Below, piece after piece: positions 32,612-42,460 of a DNA stretch of 64,000 nucleotides (positions within the stretch are counted from its first letter, which is position 1; each line of letters opens with the position of its first letter). The notes below the pieces were generated by a model, which was given only the letters and a program-made list of their open reading frames with translations, did not search any database and was not told the origin of the DNA. The stretch is from Athripsodes cinereus (Eukaryota; Arthropoda; Insecta; Trichoptera; Leptoceridae). Location: contig OX388322.1 of assembly GCA_947579605.1 (NCBI GenBank), positions 4,216,001-4,280,000 of the forward strand. The letters are read 5' to 3'. The position numbers were made by a program, and so were the translations under genes.

Positions 32612-33045
32612 AAATTAAATTTATAAGTCAAGGAAAGCGCGGACGACCGAGAATAAGGTGGAAAAAATAAAACAGGTGTTTTATTCTACTAAAGATTTAA
32701 TTTGTGAGAGAGACGTCTTTCGTCTTATGAGGACATTGTCAATCTCCTCATAAGACGATGTCCTCATAAGACGAAAGACGTCTCTCTCACAAATTAAATC
32801 TTTAGTAGAATAAAACACCTGTTTTATTTTTTCGATATGGAATTCTACTACCTAAACACCGACACAGTGAGAATAAGGTGGTCGGATCACATGGATCAAA
32901 TTCTCAAGGAAGAAAAAGAATCGGCATACGAATTTGTTTGAATGTTGAGTAAGCGAAAGAAGTGTGTAAGAATAGATCTATATGGCGTTCCATCCTCTCT
33001 GCCAACGCCGCTTGAGATACGGCGTGAGGCTATAGAAAGATAGAA
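32612..33045 (+). mobile_element. LINE-D C-terminus split by an inverted-repeat element
   Basis: 'gaaagcgcggacgaccgag' (the 'RGRPR' region) is separated from 'tggtcggatcacatggatca' by the element at 32662-32868. After removing the insert the LINE-D order continues to 'atgttgagtaagcgaaagaa' and an end like 'WRSILSANAA'. Frame breaks are present. Confidence 0.75.
32662..32868 (+). mobile_element. 75-bp perfect inverted repeat element (PLE end)
   Basis: Arms at 32662-32736 and 32758-32832 are perfect reverse complements over 75 bp, with a 21-bp spacer. A 36-bp single-copy end follows, reading 'attctactacctaaacaccg' and 'acacagtg'. A 13-bp target duplication, 'gagaataaggtgg', flanks it (32649-32661 and 32869-32881). 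The same end closes the PLE remnant near 48613-48640 and starts the element at 335. PLEs are known for inverted, partly duplicated ends and variable-length target duplications, which fits. No coding capacity. Confidence 0.8.
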
Positions 33046-33436
33046 AGATGTTTGAATTGATGATGTTAAGTAGGTACTGTCTGGTACTCTATATGTGATA
33101 TATATCTGCATTTCATGGTACGGAATCTAGAAAAAAAACAGTAGGAAACCTTTTTTGTCAGATAATCCGAAGAGAAATAAATTTTCTTCCATCTCAATCA
33201 TGGTAGATGCCGTGATGGTATAGATAGAAAGATGGGTTGTTTTACAGGACCCTTCATTATATACTACGATGTTGAAATACGAGAACTTATGTGCAGTTTT
33301 ATAGTGTGAAATAAGCATTGCATACAGAAGCTATTTAGTTCAGTACCTTACATGCAGTGGCGCGTCAAAAGATTTTATACTGGGTAGGCTGGCCGTTAAT
33401 AATTTATAGGTGTAAAGAAGTTATAAAATAAATAAA

Positions 33437-33525
33437 ATGATAATAAACACTTTATTGTCAAAAATACATTTTACAAAAGGCGCACATATTGCCTTGAGGC
33501 AATGTCTTCCAGTAAACCTACAATT
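33437..33525 (-). mobile_element. LINE 3' tail, Rep-B-like
   Basis: 'cactttattgtcaaaaatac' at the left and 'ggcaatgtcttccagtaaac' at the right follow the Rep-B plan with a different core. Confidence 0.45.
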
Positions 33526-33619
33526 TAAAGAAAACGATTGTTTGATTTGCTCTTAAAAGTTATGTAATTTATATAAGGTAAATGTAATAAAAGGTAAAAC
33601 AACGATGTTTAAATAACCT

Positions 33620-33790
33620 TTTCTTTTCCCGGATGTTTCAGGAGTCCAAGGACTCTTATTTATCCATTAGGGTAATAACAAGTGACAAAATCTGTTTTCT
33701 TTTTGACTCTCTGAAGTCCATCGTAACCACTAAGCAAGTATTGCCATCTCCGACCCTAGAGGTAAAAATAAGCCACAATATACAAAATTT
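33620..33790 (+). repeat. Rep-K copy
   Basis: 'ggatgtttcaggagtccaag' with 'gactcttatttatcc' and 'attgccatctccgaccc' match 13235-13370. Confidence 0.6.
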
Positions 33791-33884
33791 TACTTATCTT
33801 AGACCTGAAAACGTTCAACATTACTTTGATTTAAGTGTTTATCAACAGCCAGCGTATTCAACACACTATGATCCACAAGTCTAT

Positions 33885-33955
33885 AGTCTATACCATCACG
33901 GCATATCCCACAAGTGGGGTAGCCAGCAGACCAGCTGCATATAAAATATGCAAGC
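33885..33955 (-). repeat. Rep-A 3' end
   Basis: 'tataccatcacggcatatcc', 'cacaagtggggtagccagca'. Confidence 0.75.
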
Positions 33956-34589
33956 TCAATGATCCACAACTACTTTTAACAATTTGATTTTCCGTACAAC
34001 TGTGTACTACCGCGTGCTGACTCTACCATGAGTAATATTACTTTAACCGAAAGAGCGCTGTCAAATATTGTATGTTAAAACTTACATGAGTGAGACAAAA
34101 AACAAGCCCCATAATACACAATGCGTGTAGTGAAACAGATGATGCAGAACTGTTCAACTGTACGTAGCGAGGTTTGTTTGACGTTTCAGACGACATCGCA
34201 TTGAATTCACACTTGGTAAGCGATTGCACGCGATATTTTAAATGATCGGATTTTTATCTGCACGTTTCTTTACCACTTTTAAATTATTTTTTAAGTTGAA
34301 AACTTAGATAACGTCAGGTTTTTGGCTTGTATGGAAAACACGCCACTGCTTACAGATAGATAGTTCCGCAACACATAAGATTCAAGATATACGAGAAGAG
34401 ATTAATTTTGTATTTAAATTGATGTTGGATGCAACTTTATTTTTCTCACAATTTACATCAATTTGTTATATATGTTTGTTAACACAAATATCTGACGTTT
34501 TACGATAGTTTTCCTTTTAAATTAACTAATCAAAACTTTTTTAAATTAATTAAATGTTATCGTCATCTCTGTGTTAATAAAATTAAGAC

Positions 34590-34732
34590 TTTCAGAATAG
34601 AAGACATACTTCATCGTCGAATTGAAGACGTAAATGTTTCATACGTGATTTTTGACAAATACCTGCCTTTTACAGGACACTCGAAAACTAACTGAAAAAA
34701 GCAAGAGACCTATATTCTTCACCGGCACGCTT
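34590..34732 (-). repeat. Rep-A 5' half
   Basis: 'gccttttacaggacactcga' and 'tattcttcaccgg' mark the inverted 5' end. Confidence 0.7.
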
Positions 34733-34794
34733 ATTTTTATAGTGGGCCGCTGATATTCGAAAATATTTTTTTTTTTTTTTTTAAATATAACACA

Positions 34795-34875
34795 TAACAT
34801 AACACGTATAGACAATTCACACAGACCGAGCTAGTCCCAAACTAAGATATGAATCTTGTATTATGGGTACTAACA
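34795..34875 (-). mobile_element. SINE2 3' end
   Basis: 'gacaattcacacagaccgag' followed by 'ctagtcccaaactaagatat' and 'gggtactaacacgg'. This uninterrupted copy is the reference for the broken one at 44459-45215. Confidence 0.7.
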
Positions 34876-34879
34876 CGGC

Positions 34880-36235
34880 GATTACTATTACATGTCAATA
34901 TTTTATATTTAAAAAAAGGGGTATGCCGCACGTCCTCAATGTTTGTTTTTGAATTGTCACAGGAAAGAAGACTTAATATTACATTTTGTAAGTCTATTAG
35001 CCTTACATATAAGAGAAACATAATTATGCAGTGATGATGTTGGTAGAGTAATACAGATGCACAAACGAACTACTGATATTATTAATAAACAAAACACTTA
35101 AATTGCAATCGAACCAACAATTATAATAATAATTGAAAGATGCAAATAAATAAATAAATTGTTTGAAAGATTTTTGCAAAACAACAAACGTCAATTAATT
35201 TTTACGTAGTTAGTGAATTGAGAATTATTATAATTACTCAAGTTTAAATTTCGTAGTTGTTAATTGTGGGTAAAATTGTAATAAGTTTTAAATAGAATTA
35301 AGTGAATATCTGATGCAGTGACGTATTTTCCAAATGTGCAAAAAACAGTGCATGCCTACAAAGTCATGTTTTACATCCGATCATATCTTCTCACGTCGCA
35401 ATTCTTGTGGGATAGTTTACAGTTTTGTCTTTTTGGATTTTGAAAATGAGAAGAATTTTGAGAGCTAAAATTCCTACATTTGTGAAAAAAGATAAAAGTA
35501 TACCTATAGATTCGAAACATATAGTTCGAAGATTAGGCCAAAACACAGAGACAGTTGAGACAAAATATCTATGTAAAAATATATACCTAGATTTGATAAA
35601 TTCTGGGAAGTTAACTTCATTTATAATAATTGAGTGACTTTGTGAGTCTAAACCAGGTAACTCAATTATTAAAAAAGTGGCAAAACTTAAACCACTTGTT
35701 TTTTTCTTATTTATTTAATTATTTATTCTTTTTGCACATCATCATTATATAACAGTGTTTTTTTTTTATTTCATATAATATAAACATTTAATAACAAATA
35801 TACAGTCGCGCCAAATCCATTAAAATAGATTTGTCGGCGCGTTCCTTACATAATAACAATATATACATAAATTATTCAAACCTAATCAATAGCACCGAAC
35901 ATAAACTTAACAACTAAAGTACAAAACAATATATTTTTTTTTAAATTTTCAAAAATTGATATGAAGGTTTAAAAAAAACGCCTACCCAATCAATAAAAAA
36001 AAATCTAGTTCCGTCACTGTTGTCTAAGTGATGAGTTTCAGCCGTATATGGGTACACAACTCGCCGACGATTTATCTATTCAATTTTCAATAACGATTAA
36101 AGTTGATATGTTTGAACGGATGTGTAAAGAAAAATACTCGTAACATACTAAAAGAGTAAACAAACATTTATTAACAATTAAAAATAATATTGCTTCAAAT
36201 ATAAAAAAAAAACAAGTAAAATTAACCGTTCAGAG
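34880..36235. other. A+T-rich stretch with minor repeat pieces
   Basis: Rep-B2 start at 35720-35765 ('ctttttgcacatcatcatta'). The plus-strand frame at 35425-35637 (70 codons) has no motif I know. 'gtcgcgccaaatcc' and 'gtcggcgcg' near 35806-35842 form a short inverted pair. The rest is unassigned. Confidence 0.3.
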
Positions 36236-36236
36236 G

Positions 36237-36470
36237 CCTTCCCTGGAATTAATAGATCTTACACTCTTTTCTGTAAGTTTTTGAATGTCCCTGTGTAATA
36301 CAGATAGGTATTTGGATAATTAAATCAACATTTAACAATGAATATAAAATATTCAGTTCAGCGATGTCTTAATTTTTATTGACATAGAGAGGATGATTCG
36401 CATGTTTACAGCTTGCAGTTAGTCTACTAAATACCCCACTTGTGGGAGATGCCGTGATGGTATAGATAAA
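36237..36470 (+). repeat. Rep-A copy, diverged
   Basis: 'cttacactcttttctgtaag', 'cagcgatgtctta', 'gaggatgattcgcatgttta', 'taccccacttgtgggagatg'. Confidence 0.7.
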
Positions 36471-36594
36471 TAGTTCAGGGATGAGGTATTCCACTCGTCC
36501 TTAATGTCCATTTTTATATCCGGTGTAGTGTTGTGGAATTCTCAAGAAATAATTTTTCAGCTGATGTAGAGAATTTGTGGAGATTTTTTTTTTT

Positions 36595-36765
36595 ATATCT
36601 ATCTATCTATCTATACAGCCACTACTGTCCACTGCTGAACATAGGCCTCCCTCATATTTCTCCAGGCAGCTCTATCTTGTGCCTTCTGAATCCAATCACC
36701 AGCAATCCTCTTTACGTCATCCGACCATCTAGTGGGCGGTCTCCCTCTACTTCTCTTATCTTCTT
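36595..36765 (-). mobile_element. LINE C-terminal fragment
   Basis: The minus strand encodes 'RSRGRPPTRWSDDVKRIAGD', a 'WIQKAQDRAAWRNM' stretch and an end before a (TAGA)n tail. 'GRPP.RW.DD' followed by 'A.DR..W' is a widespread LINE C-terminal signature. A second, weaker copy lies at 46545-46725. Confidence 0.75.
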
Positions 36766-36839
36766 ATATAACAGTATAATAATAACAAGTACTTAATTTA
36801 TTTTTAAAATTAGTTCTTGTTTCTGCATCTTTCGACTTG

Positions 36840-36985
36840 TTTAAACTTATTTCTGGGTTTTGGGCGGCCAGTCCTTCAGGCTGTCCACTACGGCACCTAT
36901 TGTATGGACAATTTGTAAGTGTTGAAATATAATCGGATAAATGGAAGTTCCCAGACTTCTGAGCTATCTGGATGGTCGGTGGGTC
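36840..36985 (+). repeat. Rep-K upstream segment
   Basis: 'ccttcaggctgtccactacg', 'tataatcggataaatggaag' and 'cagacttctgagctatctgg' parallel 31505-31655. Confidence 0.5.
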
Positions 36986-37279
36986 CCCTCCAATGTTTAC
37001 ACGAAATAAATGTTGTGAAAATCATAGTAAGTACCATCAAACAGAGCTAATGCGTTCAAAGACCTCATATAAATTAAAACAAATCTTAAAATCAAACTGT
37101 TTTACAAAGTAAATTTTCACAGTAAAATACTTAATTGGTATACGAGGGGCGTCTTTTATGTTTCGGTATTTAGAAGAACCATGAGTTCATTATTTGACAA
37201 CCATAGTCATATTTGAGATCACTGCATTTTGTAGTAGTTAAGTTTGATATTGTTGGCAATAAATAAATAAAGTATCATT

Positions 37280-37485
37280 CATTCGTACCATCACAGCATT
37301 TCTAACATGCGGGGTAGCCAGCAGAATAACTGCTTGTAATAATCGTGTTAGTTGTCCTCTCTGTCCCAATAAAAGTAAAGATATTCAGGATGGGACTTTA
37401 TTGCTGAATTGAAGATGAAAAATGTCTTAATATGTGATGTTGTACACTTAAAAACTTACTAAAAAGAGTGGGAAACAAAGTCTTC
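37280..37485 (-). repeat. Rep-A copy
   Basis: 'accatcacagcatttctaac', 'gcggggtagccagcagaat', 'gtcctctctgtcccaataaa', 'aacttactaaaaagagtggg'. Confidence 0.7.
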
Positions 37486-37489
37486 GTCG

Positions 37490-38018
37490 GCGACTTAATG
37501 GACAGTAAATAGAGTAATAAAAAATACATTAGTAATATAGAGAGTTTTTGGATTGAGCTTTATCATAAGAAGTAGAATTACTTTGATTGACGCACTCTTG
37601 TTTTGATAATGCTTTACAAAAGATTTATTAAAAAAAAAACGAAAATAAATCACGAATTTATTCCATTTTCTACCTGAAATGCAATTTTAAACTCAAAATG
37701 AAATAAACAAATATTATCAATATGATCAAATGCTTTATTAACTAATGAGCGAAAAATGACAAGCTTTACCATGAAAATCTCAAATGGACTCAAACGGTTT
37801 CTCCAAATACCGAAACATAAAAGGCGCCCCTAGTATACATTATATTATTACGTTGCAAATTAACAATGAGAATTATTGCATACATATTATAGATCTGAAG
37901 ATGTAAGTATTCAGTTAAAGTTTCGAAACTGATCTTAATATTGTGATTAGCAATACAAAGCTTGTACCAAATACATACATAATAATATTGCATGAATTCA
38001 ATAGAGAATCTATCTATC
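37490..38018. other. Unassigned A+T-rich stretch
   Basis: No family recognised. 'ggtatttagaagaaccatga' near 37165 (left of this interval) faces 'ctccaaataccgaaacataa' near 37800, and 'gaggggcgtcttttatgttt' near 37144 is matched in inverse near 37815-37835, so 37144-37835 may be an inverted-repeat element. Confidence 0.35.
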
Positions 38019-38059
38019 TATACCATCATGGTATACCCTCCATATGAGGTGGACAATAT

Positions 38060-38245
38060 ACTTCTTTTTTCAGTGCCATGTTTGGTCCTTCCAGTGTTGG
38101 TTGTCACTCTGATGTAGGTCTCTCTGTCCTGTATCAGCTGGAACAGCCCCTCCACTCTCAGAGTTCCTGTCCATTCTCTGATATTTCCCAGCCAGGAAAT
38201 TCGTTTCGTCCTCTAACCTCACCAGTTTTCTGTTTTGCATTTTAG
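38060..38245 (-). mobile_element. LINE-E C-terminal fragment
   Basis: The minus strand shows 'ETNFLAGKYQRMDRNSE' and, in an adjacent frame, a 'TERPTSE' stretch before a stop. This corresponds to the 'REWTGMR..DLF' to 'NVGGT' region of LINE-E, strongly diverged. Confidence 0.5.
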
Positions 38246-38331
38246 AATAAGGTGTAGCATATTGAACCAGTAGACTTAATTGTATATACTGTAATGAGTT
38301 ATAATCCATTGGATTGGTCTGCAACGTGTTG

Positions 38332-38640
38332 GGATTTTCTTCTCCATTCCTCCCTATTTTCAGCTAGTCTCTTTAGTTCTACGTATGTGCCACAGTTCAT
38401 GTCCTTCGTCAATTGGTCCATAATTATAAGCGTCTCTTGGTCGGCCTCTACCATTTCTCATAAGCAGTCCTGGGTGCCTGATATTGTGGCCAATCCAGTT
38501 AGCTCGTTGTTGGCTGATTCTTTTAAGGACTTTTTTCGCCTACCTTTGTTAACACCTCTTCGTTTTCGACATGTTCCGACCAATGAATCTTTAGTAGACT
38601 TATCACACCTAATAAACACGTCAATCATCAGTGGTGAGTA
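38332..38640 (-). mobile_element. RTE-like LINE C-terminus
   Basis: The minus strand carries 'cattggtcggaacatgtcga', 'aactggattggccaca' and 'tgaactgtggcacatacgta', matching 28920-29165. Frameshifts occur near 38530 and 38440. Confidence 0.7.
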
Positions 38641-38654
38641 GTCATTGTGCGTTG

Positions 38655-38756
38655 TAGGCCTAAGTCGGATTGCTTTTACCGTCAGTAACGCAATAATGTT
38701 GTTACCATGGAGATAATGTAACGTTTTTGACGGTACAAGCAATCCGACTTAGCCTG
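38655..38756. mobile_element. Mini inverted-repeat element
   Basis: About 100 bp with terminal repeats of about 28 bp: 'ctaagtcggattgcttttac' with 'cgtca' at the left, and 'gacggtacaagcaatccgac' with 'ttag' at the right. No clear target duplication and no coding. Confidence 0.65.
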
Positions 38757-38759
38757 CAG

Positions 38760-39055
38760 TAATTTCCTTCATATATCCATGTATATATGATTCGCTCAAT
38801 ATTCACGTGAATTCGTGAACTAGTTTATAGGTCAAATTTCATATAATATTATTTAAATAATATTATTAAAATAACTTTTATTATAATTATTTATGTTAAC
38901 TTGCATATAGCCCCAAATTAGTTGTAGATCGACCCACTTAATGATTTAATTGTAAAAAAATGATGTTTTTTCAATACTTGTGTAATTATGGTTAAGAAAT
39001 CAAAGTTCATGTAAATATATTTATAAGTTTTTGTGAATTTGTGTGAATAATAATA
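38760..39055. other. Unassigned A+T-rich stretch
   Basis: No recognised motif. Confidence 0.3.
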
Positions 39056-39059
39056 ATCA

Positions 39060-39187
39060 AAATATTTATTGCTCAAAACTAGTAGATATACAATAGAATA
39101 AAAACATGACAACATTACAACTGAACACATAATTATGTGCAATGGGCGAGTTTACCGCAGAAGCGCGATATCTTCCAACTAACCCAT
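39060..39187 (-). mobile_element. Rep-B (LINE 3' end)
   Basis: 'tgcaatgggcgagtttaccg' and 'cgcgatatcttccaactaac' read inverted. Confidence 0.7.
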
Positions 39188-39299
39188 GAATTGAAGATGA
39201 GTTGATTGTCTGCAAGATATGTGATTAGTGCGCCAGCTATACTGTCATCTGTGTATAGAAAAAAATGGTAAAATGTAAATTACAAAATACCATGTTCAT

Positions 39300-39480
39300 A
39301 TGCGAGTATGTCTTCCGTCTTGTTCCGCTTACCCTTAGATCAAGGGGGGGGGGGGCGTTGCACCTACATGATTCCTCCAGAGATCTCTGCCCACTGTTGC
39401 TGTTTCCAGGTCCGCTGGCCAAATCAAGTCTTTCAACGCACATATTTGATCATAATCAGCATGTTCGTAGACAAAATAAA
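39300..39480 (-). mobile_element. LINE-P C-terminal fragment
   Basis: Shares 'ctccagagatctctgcccac', 'tttccaggtccgctggccaa' and 'tttcaacgcacat' with 43560-43735. On the minus strand one frame gives 'DLIWPADLETATVGRDLW'. A run of 11 G interrupts it. Confidence 0.55.
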
Positions 39481-39924
39481 AAGTTATATGAAATTCGTTT
39501 CTTTTTTTTTCTCTGAGTAAATCAGGGTATAAAGCCATAATTTTGCGAACCGAGAAGATCGATTTATAGTATTCTTATGGATGATGGTTACAAAATAAAG
39601 ATCAGTGCCTGGGGCGCCCTTAATATAATTGTTTGACTTTTATATAAATTAATGAACATTTAATTTGTTTTGTTTGTACATAAATGACCGAATGAGGTAG
39701 TGAATGTTGACCGGAAGATTTGATTTAGCTTAATTTATTTAATTGTTTTCGCTTTATTTATTCACAATTGAATTTAATATTATCGTTTTTCCTGGGAACG
39801 CATGGAGAAGACGAATATTCTGCATTCACAAAGATTTTCTTTTTGAAGTTTGCCAATTTAATTCACATTGATACACATTATTATTCTTTATACATTTTTG
39901 GATACCGTTGTTATTGAAACGTTG

Positions 39925-40055
39925 ATAATGCGAAGGTAACGCTCTTGGTAGTGAGTTACGAGGTCTCGGGTTCGATTCCTCGCCAGGGGAAAATAAAAAA
40001 AAATTACCATTTTGAAATTATCTTGGGTTTGGGTGTAATTATACCAATATTTATT
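39925..40055 (+). mobile_element. SINE2 5' half
   Basis: 'gaggtctcgggttcgattcc' (B box), then 'tttgaaattatcttgggttt' and 'gggtgtaatt'. The 3' half is missing. Confidence 0.6.
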
Positions 40056-40059
40056 ATGA

Positions 40060-40580
40060 TTGTTATTATCTGATTTTCACCCAGAATGCATGCGGAAGAC
40101 CAAAATGAATTCCATGGACGAATGATCATTTATTGTGTTTTTACGCAAAAGTTGATACGAGATGAAAGTTTTTACTCGATTCACTGCGAGACTTGGCTCA
40201 TGCCTTTGCAAAGGGTAAGAGACTCAGCCCGTCGCCAGGAAATGCACTTGGATTCGGCGAAAAATGCAATGTTTCGACATTACCGTGTGACATAGTTTGG
40301 GGAAGTGTTTTTAAATGCCACGAATACTGTATACTTAAAGGTATTCGTGGATATGTGGGTCTCAAGGTGGGAATTGCTACGTCAGCCAGGTCCATCGCCC
40401 ACTGACGTGGTAGGTCGGATATCCCAACACTGGCTTAGTGGTACTGACAGACTTGAGAAGGCTTAAAAATTATCACTTAATACGTAAATCGTATCCACAA
40501 ACTATCCGTTTGTTATTATAAAAATATTATAAAAATCCTGCATAAAAACAAACGGATGAATAGAAGTCCTTTGACTCCTG
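40060..40580. other. Unassigned, locally G+C-richer
   Basis: 40085-40440 is less A+T-rich than its surroundings and has overlapping open frames on both strands, but none shows a motif I recognise. It could be an eroded TE coding segment. A Rep-K scrap lies at 40548-40582. Confidence 0.3.
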
Positions 40581-40588
40581 ATCTCGTA

Positions 40589-40860
40589 GTCAAAACACAT
40601 TTTTGCGTTACGTTTTCATTCAAATATAGACTACGTTGCGAGAAAGTGTCAATTTTTCGTAGCTTAAATACCTACACTAGAGCTGTTGACGATGTAGCGA
40701 GAAAGTGTCAATTTTTCGTAGCTAAAATACACAAGAGCTATTGACGACCTTGCAAGAAAGTGTCAATTTTCGTAGTTCTTGTGTATTCTACGAAAATTGA
40801 CACTTTCTCGCAACGTTGTCTAAATTCGATCGAAAACGTAACACTTAAATGTGTTTTGAC
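40589..40860. mobile_element. MITE-I copy
   Basis: TA-flanked (40587-40588, 40861-40862), with ends 'gtcaaaacacatttttgcgt' and the inverted 'aaatgtgttttgac'. The interior holds about three tandem copies of a segment with 'gagaaagtgtcaatttttcg', and the last is followed by its inverted copy. Confidence 0.8.
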
Positions 40861-41248
40861 TACGGGCCCTGAAATATCCTTGAAAAGAGGTTATTTCAAC
40901 GATATTGTATGACATGCTGATATGTAATTAGCAGCCCTTCCTACAAAACACCGAAAACGATATACGCTAATGGTTATATCTTTTAATACATATAGTAAAA
41001 CAGTCTCAAATAGCTAATCTTCAAAGACAATATCAATGAGTAGGTACATAATAATATGGACTTCCCAATAGATCATTCATTGAAGATGTTATTGAGAATA
41101 TGTTTATACTATGTATTGCAGTTACAAAATTCCGTTACATATTTTAAAATTGACAAGCATTTAATATTGTGACGCAACATTTATGAATAATTTATATCTC
41201 GTTGTATGAAGAAGAGGAATAACAAAGAAGAAGATTATAGGTACTTAA

Positions 41249-41911
41249 CCCTTTGAGAACTGTAGGAATCCCACACCCAAAAAAAAATATTGATAGGTAA
41301 TATTTTTTTTGTAACGGCTCTTGTTGGTACCATAACAGCTGAAAGGCAGTGCGATTACGGAACATACCATTAAACGACGAATTTAATGAGACAACCAGAT
41401 AATATATTCCAATAAATTCTCAAATTTCTTTATGAATTCCACATACATCATGCCAGCAGCCGTAGTCAAAAGTTTGATACGAAATTGATACTTTCTCGCG
41501 AAGTCGTCTATAGTCGAACGACTACACAATGCTAAAATGTGTTTTGACTAAGGATTCTGGAGTCCTGAAGACTCATTTGTTCACAAGGTTTAACACATAA
41601 CACACTTTTTATCATATTCAAATTTTTTGATAAAAACTGAATGTTGAATATACATTATTATTTTGTTGTTATTATAATTATTTATTAGTTGAATCATTAT
41701 AGTTTTATATTTCTGACGACATCAATTTAACTGATAGATACTATTTTATTTAAAAAATGGACGTGGATGTTGATCGTAGATGTTGTTAAGCGCCCTTGAA
41801 GTGATATTATCAAGATATGACACATTGTAAATGGTCCCATTATTATTTATTAAAACCCAAAAAAAAGATGGTTTACTTTTGGAATAAACATATCCGTTGG
41901 ACCTGAAAGGG
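41249..41911. mobile_element. piggyBac-like MITE
   Basis: Flanked by TTAA at 41245-41248 and 41912-41915. Ends read 'ccctttgagaactg' and the inverted 'ggacctgaaaggg', so about 6-10 bp of terminal repeat matches. TTAA targets and CCCTTT-type ends are typical of piggyBac. No transposase. A MITE-I remnant is nested at 41465-41548. Confidence 0.55.
41465..41548. mobile_element. MITE-I, deleted copy
   Basis: TA-flanked (41463-41464, 41549-41550) with ends 'gtcaaaagtttgatacg' and 'aaaatgtgttttgac'. Only 84 bp remains. Confidence 0.65.
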
Positions 41912-42129
41912 TTAAAAAGGTGTTTTGAACAATATTAGTACCATGTAGGACTTACATACTTTTAGTTTCTTTGAGATGATAATAGAGTGTTTAATAAAAT
42001 CAAGGTCGGTTTAATGTTATTTTTAGGTCGTTTGGCCTATGTTGTTATGAATCACAACTTTAAGAAGGTGAATCAATGTATGATTATGCGAATGAAATAA
42101 GTAGGTACTTTGAAATTAGAATAAACATA

Positions 42130-42460
42130 TACCTACATATGGACAACTCAAACAGTTCGAAAAAGTCCCAAACTAATATATGAATCTTTTATTGTAGGTA
42201 CCTACTAACGCGACGATATATATAAACAATGCACCAAACATATTAAAATTACATACCGGTGCCATTGAGAGACAATCAGACTGTCACCAGCTTCAGAAGC
42301 AAATTGAAAACTGCACTCATCACCGGCGCCCTTGAGACGGTCTAAGGACTCTTAAACGGCGTCAAAACAAAATCATCCAGAATCATCATCATCATAATAC
42401 GTGTTACAACAAGACTTGGAACAATTTGAAAAAGGTCTTTCTTCATTTTGCCAATTTCAT
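42130..42460 (-). mobile_element. SINE2 split by a LINE C-terminus
   Basis: SINE2 3' end inverted ('gtcccaaactaatatatgaa', 'tactaacgcgacgatata') and its 5' side ('gacttggaacaatttgaaaa', 'ggtctttcttcattttgcc') are separated by 42245-42393. That insert encodes 'PLRDNQTVTSFRSKLKTAL' on the plus strand, a CR1/L2-like RT end, and finishes in (ATC)n. Confidence 0.6.

Larger units (their letters stand above)
33355..34348. mobile_element. Possible hAT-like element with nested repeats
   Basis: Ends read 'cagtggcgcgtc' and 'acacgccactg', a short inverted repeat. Flanking 8-mers 'cttacatg' and 'cttacaga' share their first six bases. Inside lie a LINE tail (33437-33525), Rep-K (33620-33790) and Rep-A (33885-33950). 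No transposase recognised. Short ends and an imperfect duplication keep this tentative. Confidence 0.45.

Noticed and set aside
32740..32800. Hammerhead ribozyme in the PLE terminus
   Set aside because: PLE ends often carry hammerheads and 'gacgaaa' is present, but the CTGANGA box is not (it reads 'ctcataa' or 'ctaacaa') and no stem II can be drawn. A covariance-model search would be decisive.
35425..35637. 70-codon plus-strand frame with a lysine-rich start
   Set aside because: I could not match it to any family, and it lies in anonymous A+T-rich DNA. Kept only as part of the unassigned stretch.
40086..40405. Overlapping open frames on both strands in a G+C-richer patch
   Set aside because: No motif on either strand and no second copy. 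Noted as a possible eroded TE segment only.
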